In this document: piece by piece, positions 7,950 through 13,247 of the stretch
Layout: the number at the start of each line of letters is the position of its first letter
Numbering within the stretch: position 1 is the stretch's first letter
DNA from: a virus
IMG/VR virus record: IMGVR_UViG_3300008259_000154
Coordinates: 1-40,379 of that record
Direction: 5' to 3' (one strand)
DNA length: 40,379 bases
The notes under the pieces: generated by a model
Seen by the model: only the letters and a program-made list of their open reading frames with translations
Told to the model about the DNA's origin: nothing
The model's database searches: none
Program-made: the position numbers and the translations under genes

Positions 7950-8547
7950 TGAACGAGTTGGTGTCACAGATATCGCTACTGTTACGAAAGTCACAAAACC
8001 TATGAAAACGAGAAAGCTAATCGCAGTTGGTGGAAGTCCAGGAACTGGTAAGACTACATTGTTCCGTAAATTCATGGAAGGTAAAACATGGATCGAGGTA
8101 GAACCAGCTAAACTGGTATCTGCCATGTATAATGAAGAGATGGATCTTTATATTCTCGGCAAGTATCAAGAGGGTGAAGTCTTCGCTGGAACCGATCGCC
8201 TATCGATGGCAGTCCAACCAAACGTCCAAGAATGGATCAAGAATCATAATTGCAACATCCTTTTCGAGGGTGACCGAATCTTCAACCAATCTTTCTTAGA
8301 GTATGCAATGGCTCTACCGAGTACGGACTTCCAAGTGGTCTATCTAAAAGTACCTAAGCCAATGTTGGAACAGCGATATAAAGATCGTGGTTCAGACCAG
8401 TCTGAGACTTTCCTAAAAGGTCGTGAAACTAAATATAGCAATATACTATCTAACTTTGAATTAATGCCCTATATTACTGAGTTTAATAATACTAACTTAG
8501 AGGAGCAACAGAAGGTACTGGAGTTTTTGGAGAAGTCCTTTAACTAA
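7942..8547 (+). CDS. P-loop kinase, candidate 5-hydroxymethyl-dU DNA kinase
   Basis: A 201-residue P-loop kinase with Walker A GGSPGTGKTTL (30-40), a second-strand acidic segment (NILFEGDRIFN), the strand FQVVYLKVPKPMLEQRY, and an arginine-rich lid (QRYKDRGSDQSETFLKGRETKY). Size and layout fit small nucleoside or polynucleotide kinases. Next to the transferase-like gene it fits the 5-hmdU DNA kinases of hypermodified phages, which phosphorylate the base hydroxymethyl group in DNA. A zeta-toxin-like or nucleotide kinase is the alternative. I kept ATG 7942 because AAAGAGA lies upstream; ATG 8002 would also keep the P-loop but lacks a clear RBS. Confidence 0.7.
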   Translation: MLNERVGVTDIATVTKVTKPMKTRKLIAVGGSPGTGKTTLFRKFMEGKTWIEVEPAKLVSAMYNEEMDLYILGKYQEGEVFAGTDRLSMAVQPNVQEWIKNHNCNILFEGDRIFNQSFLEYAMALPSTDFQVVYLKVPKPMLEQRYKDRGSDQSETFLKGRETKYSNILSNFELMPYITEFNNTNLEEQQKVLEFLEKSFN

Positions 8548-8564
8548 AGTGCTTTCTAGGAACG

Positions 8565-9254
8565 ATGAACTTCCTAGAGAAACTGGACTACGACTGGCTG
8601 GACATACTCAATTTTCAAGAGCGTCCATTTAGAGCCAAACTCATTCCAGCAAAAGTGTGGAAAGACCTAGATCTGTATCGCAATGATGCCTCTGGTCTTT
8701 CGAACTACTGTAAAAAGTGGCGCACCAAAGTAGAATTCTGTAAAAAACCCAAAAACAATAAAACATACGAGAACTATATTGCAATTGGGGGTGAATATGA
8801 TGCAGAATCCCGTCAATGTACCATGCATCTTTATACACTAAACTTCGATACATTTAAGTTTAGTAATATCACATGGTTTAGCTTCAAGAAAAGATTCATA
8901 CAAACTCTTATGCATGAGATGATCCATTTCATGCAGTACGATCGTCGTGACGATCGATGGAGTAATTACGTTGTTCCATACAAAAGAATCGGGCATAAGA
9001 AGAAAGATGCTGAGAGAAAGTACCTTTCGGAATTCGATGAGATTCAAGCATACGCCCACTGTGTCTACATCGACCTAAAAATGAATCGCCCCAGAGTAGC
9101 ACTGGATACCCTATTATCACGTTGCAAAGATAAGCGTGATTCTTCTACACTTCACTACTTCTTAAAGACTTTCAACTATGACTTTAAGAACAACGTGGCT
9201 ACACAAAAAATCATCCAACAAATAGGTAAGTGGGATCGTAAATACAAATCCTAA
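8565..9254 (+). CDS. Zincin-type putative metallopeptidase
   Basis: A 229-residue protein with the zinc motif H117-E-M-I-H121, preceded by the helix KKRFIQTLM, and a downstream SEFDEIQAYAH where E156 or E159 is a likely third zinc ligand. This matches SprT/gluzincin-like putative peptidases seen in T4-like phages. No signal peptide is visible, so it should act inside the cell or virion. The surrounding sequence is basic and cysteine-containing. It starts 17 bases after the kinase stop and closes the modification cluster, but a functional link to DNA modification is unproven. A short A/T-rich gap with a CTAAATA box follows. Confidence 0.65.
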   Translation: MNFLEKLDYDWLDILNFQERPFRAKLIPAKVWKDLDLYRNDASGLSNYCKKWRTKVEFCKKPKNNKTYENYIAIGGEYDAESRQCTMHLYTLNFDTFKFSNITWFSFKKRFIQTLMHEMIHFMQYDRRDDRWSNYVVPYKRIGHKKKDAERKYLSEFDEIQAYAHCVYIDLKMNRPRVALDTLLSRCKDKRDSSTLHYFLKTFNYDFKNNVATQKIIQQIGKWDRKYKS

Positions 9255-9257
9255 ATA
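9251..9257 (+). promoter_or_regulatory. Candidate T4-like late promoter box (CTAAATA)
   Basis: CCTAAATAG immediately after the metallopeptidase stop, 27 bases before the next ATG (9284). T4-like phages of marine type use TAAATA-like late boxes read by gp55. The same box precedes the gene at 13248, and both genes look like virion genes. Confidence 0.4.
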
Positions 9258-9283
9258 GTAGACAATTTTACTAATGGATTCAA

Positions 9284-10660
9284 ATGGGTTACGATTTTAA
9301 GAAACTTGGAGATACTGCTAAGAAAGTCTCCACATACCTTGCTAGTAAGGGTGTGAAGGTAGCAGTAAAAACATCTAGATACCAGACTGAAATCAAAGCA
9401 GTTGAGGTAGCATCACCGACTTCTCTCGAAGACCTATTAAATTCTGTTGGTCTTAAAGGTACGATCTCTGATCTATCCACTACTGAAGAGAAAGCAATCT
9501 CAGGTAAGTACAAAGCCAAGCTAATTAAAATAACTGCATCCAGTGGACCATGCTCTACTGGAGAGACATTCTTTATCGTCAACACCTTCACAGAAAAGGG
9601 TACACTAAAGACGAAAGACCTAGCACCAGAGAAATTCAATTTAACGTCTAGTCGTTTTGATTCATTGGACACTTTTGATACTGCTGTATTAAAAGGTATC
9701 AAAGCAAACACCACAGTACCAAATGATATTAAGACTACAATAACAGAATTATATAAGTCTGTTGTAGCTAATAAATCAACAAACAAAGACAATATACCAA
9801 TGTCTATCGCTGCAAAGAAATCTTTTGCAACAGTTAAGCCTCAAGACAAACAAGCTATTGGTAAAGACTTCGGTGAAGTATTATCAATGAGATGGTATGT
9901 CACTCAAGCATTCGCTTCAACATGGCAACAATGTTATTTTTCAGAAATAAGTAACGAAGCATTGGTTGACTTTGTTGTCACAAAGAAAGTTGGATCAAAG
10001 GTTGTTCCTTCAAACATATCAGCTAAGTTTGAAGCTGGTGCTGCTCCATCAATTGGTGCAATTGTTGATAACTTAGATGTGGTTTATAAAACACCAACTG
10101 CTGCAGAGAAAGCAGCTATTGATGTACTTAAAGCACTGGCAGATAGTAACTCAAATACATCCACCAAAATTCTAGCTGCGATGAAAACTATTAAACATCC
10201 AGCATATGTTGTTCTTAAAAAGATTATCGGTAAACCATCATTTACTATTGCCGATATCTCTGCTCACATACAGAAGATTGCCACTAAAAATAAAACAGCC
10301 AAAGGTCGTATTGATGAGTTTATGAAAACATATAAACCATTCTATGATGAATTGGGGAAGAATGCTAGCCCAGATTCTATTGCTGTCGTATTTGCTGGTG
10401 CGTCTTATAAGAAATATTATTCATTAGTAATGGCTCCATCTGGTTATGCATTGGTTGATTATATGAATAAACAACCCATATACCAAACTATATTAAATAA
10501 CATTAGTCAGCAAATGAAGACCGAACAGGTTTATTTAAACTTCGTTGGGGAAACTATGCAATTTACTAAGAAGTTATTTTCAAAAGCTAGTTTTAAATTT
10601 GCGTATGGGGCTAATGCAAAGGACTCTGATAATACAGGTATCAAATTCTCTATGTTATAA
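9284..10660 (+). CDS. Unknown 458-residue protein with PD-(D/E)XK-like signature
   Basis: I do not recognise this family with confidence. The N-terminal third (SGKYKAKLIKITASSGPCSTGETFFIV) is beta-rich. The centre has an ordered series, DFGEVLSMRWYV, then ALVDFVVT, then NISAKFEAGAAPS, which resembles the E...D...xK arrangement of PD-(D/E)XK nucleases with K in SAK. That is a weak pattern call. The C-terminal half is helical with a Ser/Tyr-rich patch (SYKKYYSLVMAPSGYALVDYM). It is preceded by a possible late promoter and followed by a conserved repeat and a strong promoter, so it seems to be its own transcription unit. It could be a head-associated nuclease or a structural protein. Confidence 0.6.
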   Translation: MGYDFKKLGDTAKKVSTYLASKGVKVAVKTSRYQTEIKAVEVASPTSLEDLLNSVGLKGTISDLSTTEEKAISGKYKAKLIKITASSGPCSTGETFFIVNTFTEKGTLKTKDLAPEKFNLTSSRFDSLDTFDTAVLKGIKANTTVPNDIKTTITELYKSVVANKSTNKDNIPMSIAAKKSFATVKPQDKQAIGKDFGEVLSMRWYVTQAFASTWQQCYFSEISNEALVDFVVTKKVGSKVVPSNISAKFEAGAAPSIGAIVDNLDVVYKTPTAAEKAAIDVLKALADSNSNTSTKILAAMKTIKHPAYVVLKKIIGKPSFTIADISAHIQKIATKNKTAKGRIDEFMKTYKPFYDELGKNASPDSIAVVFAGASYKKYYSLVMAPSGYALVDYMNKQPIYQTILNNISQQMKTEQVYLNFVGETMQFTKKLFSKASFKFAYGANAKDSDNTGIKFSML

Positions 10661-10681
10661 TCCCCTCAACTTTGTAGGGTT
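10661..10681. repeat. Copy 1 of a 21-base inverted repeat (partner at 36241-36261)
   Basis: The segment from AATCCCCTC to GTAGGG is the reverse complement, with one mismatch, of the segment just after the dsbA-like gene. It has a short CCC/GGG hairpin potential. Each copy lies directly upstream of a perfect TTGACA-17-TATAAT promoter. Confidence 0.55.
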
Positions 10682-10685
10682 ATTG

Positions 10686-10714
10686 TTGACATAGGTTGCA
10701 ATTTAGGGTATAAT
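10686..10714 (+). promoter_or_regulatory. Consensus sigma70 promoter (TTGACA-17-TATAAT)
   Basis: TTGACA (10686-10691) and TATAAT (10709-10714) are both perfect, with 17 bases between. Only 6 bases separate the -10 box from the ATG of the HAD phosphatase gene, so the predicted transcript begins at or next to the start codon and would be leaderless. Confidence 0.75.
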
Positions 10715-10720
10715 AGGTAT

Positions 10721-11335
10721 ATGATAAAAAGTTTCAAAGAATATTTAAAAGAAGAAAGTAAGGGATCTTTATCAATATTTGATATTGATGATACCCTATT
10801 TCATACAACTGCTCAGATTGCTGTGATGAAAGATGGTAAGTTATTAAAGAAACTTACTAATCAAGAGTTCAATAATTATAAATTGAAGACAGGAGAAGAA
10901 TTTAATTTTTCTGAGTTTAAAGATGCCTCTAAATTTTACCACGAAAGTGAACCAATTAATAGAATGTTATTAAAGGCAAGAACGATGTTGGTTAAATCAG
11001 AATTACATCCATTAAGTAGAGTTATTATTTTAACAGCAAGATCTAATTTTGATAATCGTAAAAAGTTTTTAGATACATTTCGTAAACATAACTTTGATAT
11101 AGATAGAGTTTATGTTGAACGTGCTGGTGAACTTGAAGGTAATGAAGTGCCTGCTATTAAAAAAACTATTATTATAAGAAAATATTTAAAAACAGATCAG
11201 TATAATAAAGTTAGATTATTTGATGACTCCATGAGTAATCTTAGAGAATTTCTAAAACTACAAAAAGAATTTTCTGATATAACATTTCAAGCATTTTTTG
11301 CAATGCCAGATGGATCAGTAAAGATTATAAAGTAA
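10721..11335 (+). CDS. HAD-superfamily phosphatase with capsid-targeting-like N-terminus
   Basis: A 204-residue HAD phosphatase: motif I FDIDDTLF (nucleophile D21, acid D23), motif II ILTARS (T105), and motif IV LFDDS (D168/D169). The domain resembles the 3'-phosphatase part of T4 Pnkp and other nucleic-acid-end or nucleotide phosphatases. The first 12 residues, MIKSFKEYLKEE, match the pattern shared with the following genes and resemble the T4 internal-protein capsid-targeting sequence, with LKE/E as a possible prohead protease site. It may therefore be packaged and injected. It begins almost on top of a consensus promoter and is followed closely by the ligase-like gene. Confidence 0.8.
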   Translation: MIKSFKEYLKEESKGSLSIFDIDDTLFHTTAQIAVMKDGKLLKKLTNQEFNNYKLKTGEEFNFSEFKDASKFYHESEPINRMLLKARTMLVKSELHPLSRVIILTARSNFDNRKKFLDTFRKHNFDIDRVYVERAGELEGNEVPAIKKTIIIRKYLKTDQYNKVRLFDDSMSNLREFLKLQKEFSDITFQAFFAMPDGSVKIIK

Positions 11336-11342
11336 GGATACT

Positions 11343-12560
11343 ATGTTACAATTTAAAGAATTTTTAAAAGAAGAAAAAGATGCACAAGGTCATGGTTCAG
11401 ATGGAGATAAATTAAAACACATCACTCATCCAGAAGATCGTCCATTGATGCATGGTCATTCTGGCTTTGAACGTGCTCATGGTTCATTGACTCAAGCACA
11501 TGAACACATAAAATCTGGTTCCAGTAATAGTAATCTTAGTATGAAGTATGATGGATCTCCATCAGTTGTGTTCGGTCACCACCCAGATACCAAGAAATTC
11601 TTTGTAGCAACTAAGTCTGCTTTTAACAAAGATCCAAAGATCAATTATACTGCTAAAGATATCGAGATAAATCATGGACATGCTCCAGGTCTTGTCACTA
11701 AACTCAAAGCTGCATTACAACATCTACCTAAAGTTGCTCCAAAGTCTGGAGTCTATCAAGGTGATATTATGCACTCTGAAGGTGATGTGAAGCACGATAA
11801 GAAAGCTGGAACTGCTACTTTTACTCCAAACACTATCACATATAAAGCTAGTGGTGAACAGGCGAAGAAAATTGCAAAGTCTAAATTTGGTGTTGTAGTT
11901 CATACCAAATATCAGGGTAAAGATTTCAATTCAATGAGAGCACATCATGATGTTGGTCATTCTGACTTCGGTCAACACCCAGATGTTTATCACCATGATG
12001 CAAGTCATGACACAAGTAAGGTTAGCTACCCTGCAGCTGCACAGGCTAAATTCCAGAAACACATGGCTGCAGCAAAAGATATCCATGACACTCATGGAAC
12101 TAAAATGTATAATGCGGTTCATCCAGAACACAAAGGTGATTCTGGTCACCTAGCTTCTTATATCAACTCCACTGTTAGAACAGATAGCGTACCAACTGCT
12201 AAAGGATTCCAACAGCATGTGGCTTCTCAGTACGAAAAGAAAGCTGCTAAATTAAAGTCAGAAGCTGGTCAACAAAAACATAAAGCAGAGGGTGCGAGTC
12301 AGGTGGCTCATATAGAGAAGAATAAATCTCACTATGAAAATCTATTGAATATGCATCATCACTTAGCACAGGCTAAGAATACACTGGTGAAACATCTTGA
12401 AACTCACGAGGGTGGGTACACACATAGCATTGGTGATAAGGAATCGAAGCCAGAAGGTTTCGTGGTTCATCATAGACATGTTGGTGTTTCTCAGCCAGAT
12501 AAATTAGTTAATCGTGCCGAATTTGCTAAGGCTAACTTACTAAAGGTTACAAAGAAATGA
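11343..12560 (+). CDS. Ligase-like nucleotidyltransferase (KxDG), capsid-targeted
   Basis: A 405-residue protein. After a targeting-like N-terminus (MLQFKEFLKEE) and the shared KDxxGHGS motif, it shows the covalent-nucleotidyltransferase motif I MKYDGSPSVVFG with K68 as the likely AMP-accepting lysine. Then come FFVATKSAFNK, GVYQGDIMHS (motif III-like), FGVVVHTKYQGK, and near the end PEGFVVH (motif IV-like) plus DKLVN (motif V-like). I associate this layout with the phage DUF6267 type. Function is inferred: ATP-dependent ligation or adenylylation of nucleic acid. The central insert is His-rich. It overlaps the next gene by 4 bases (ATGA). Confidence 0.7.
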   Translation: MLQFKEFLKEEKDAQGHGSDGDKLKHITHPEDRPLMHGHSGFERAHGSLTQAHEHIKSGSSNSNLSMKYDGSPSVVFGHHPDTKKFFVATKSAFNKDPKINYTAKDIEINHGHAPGLVTKLKAALQHLPKVAPKSGVYQGDIMHSEGDVKHDKKAGTATFTPNTITYKASGEQAKKIAKSKFGVVVHTKYQGKDFNSMRAHHDVGHSDFGQHPDVYHHDASHDTSKVSYPAAAQAKFQKHMAAAKDIHDTHGTKMYNAVHPEHKGDSGHLASYINSTVRTDSVPTAKGFQQHVASQYEKKAAKLKSEAGQQKHKAEGASQVAHIEKNKSHYENLLNMHHHLAQAKNTLVKHLETHEGGYTHSIGDKESKPEGFVVHHRHVGVSQPDKLVNRAEFAKANLLKVTKK

Positions 12561-13204
12561 AATCGTTAATTGAATACATCAATGAAGCTAAAGACAAAGA
12601 AGGTCATGGTTCAGAGAAACATGGAGTTATGACATTCGGTCGTATGAATCCACCGACTGCTGGACATGAGAAAGTTGTTAACAAAGTCCATGAGATCGCA
12701 AAGAAACATGGCGCATCACATGATGTTGTTCTTTCTGGCTCGCATGATACTACACCAAAGGAAAAGAAAGCTAATAAGAATCCTCTTTCTCCTGAGTCAA
12801 AAGGTAAGCATGCTAAGAATGCATTCCCTGGAACTAATATTGTAGTTGCAAAGAAAGGTGAAACTATGTTACACCATGCAGCTAAGATGCATGCAGCTGG
12901 TGTAGAGCATTTACATATGGTTGTTGGTTCTGATCGTGAGAAAGCAACTCATGATCTACTACATCAATATAATAATGTTCCTTCTAAACATGGTCATTAT
13001 AACTTTAAGTCTATTACTGTACATTCATCTGGTGAGCGAGATCCAGACGACGAAGGTGTATCGGGTATCTCTGCATCCAAGATGAGAGCCCATGCAGCCA
13101 ATGGAAACAAAGATGAGTTCCATAAGAATCTTCCAAGTAATATGAAACCTCAACATAAAGAAGCTCTTTATAATGACCTTCGCAAGTCCATGGGTCACAA
13201 ATAA
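12557..13204 (+). CDS. HxGH-type nucleotidyltransferase (NMNAT/cytidylyltransferase-like)
   Basis: A 215-residue protein. Residues 23-37 hold the nucleotide-binding signature FGRMNPPTAGH, and GISASKMRAH near the C-terminus is the ISxSxxR signature of the nicotinamide-nucleotide adenylyltransferase/cytidylyltransferase superfamily. The reaction would be transfer of a nucleotidyl group from NTP to a phosphorylated acceptor, for example NAD synthesis. The acceptor cannot be read from sequence. The start MKSLIEYINEAKDKEGHGS shares the targeting-like motif and the KDxxGHGS stretch with the ligase-like neighbour, suggesting both enter the head. It starts in an ATGA overlap. A CTAAATA box follows. 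Confidence 0.8.
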   Translation: MKSLIEYINEAKDKEGHGSEKHGVMTFGRMNPPTAGHEKVVNKVHEIAKKHGASHDVVLSGSHDTTPKEKKANKNPLSPESKGKHAKNAFPGTNIVVAKKGETMLHHAAKMHAAGVEHLHMVVGSDREKATHDLLHQYNNVPSKHGHYNFKSITVHSSGERDPDDEGVSGISASKMRAHAANGNKDEFHKNLPSNMKPQHKEALYNDLRKSMGHK

Positions 13205-13210
13205 TTATTC

Positions 13211-13217
13211 CTAAATA
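13211..13217 (+). promoter_or_regulatory. Candidate T4-like late promoter box (CTAAATA)
   Basis: TCCTAAATAATAGG lies between two nucleotidyltransferase genes, 31 bases before the chosen ATG at 13248. It is the same CCTAAATA string that precedes the gene at 9284. Confidence 0.4.
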
Positions 13218-13247
13218 ATAGGTAAACCTACTTTATAGATGGATAAA

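Noticed and set aside
3815-8547. Glycosylation of the modified base
   Set aside because: I looked for a glycosyltransferase-like gene in the cluster and saw none; the kinase and transferase candidates suggest amination instead.
9289-9792. 167-residue minus-strand open frame
   Set aside because: Fully opposite the 458-residue plus-strand gene, no RBS or promoter, low-complexity composition, and all neighbours run on the plus strand.
13239-13241. ATG 13239 as start of the large modular protein
   Set aside because: The second ATG at 13248 is preceded by GGA at suitable spacing and puts the targeting-like motif at the very N-terminus, as in neighbouring genes.
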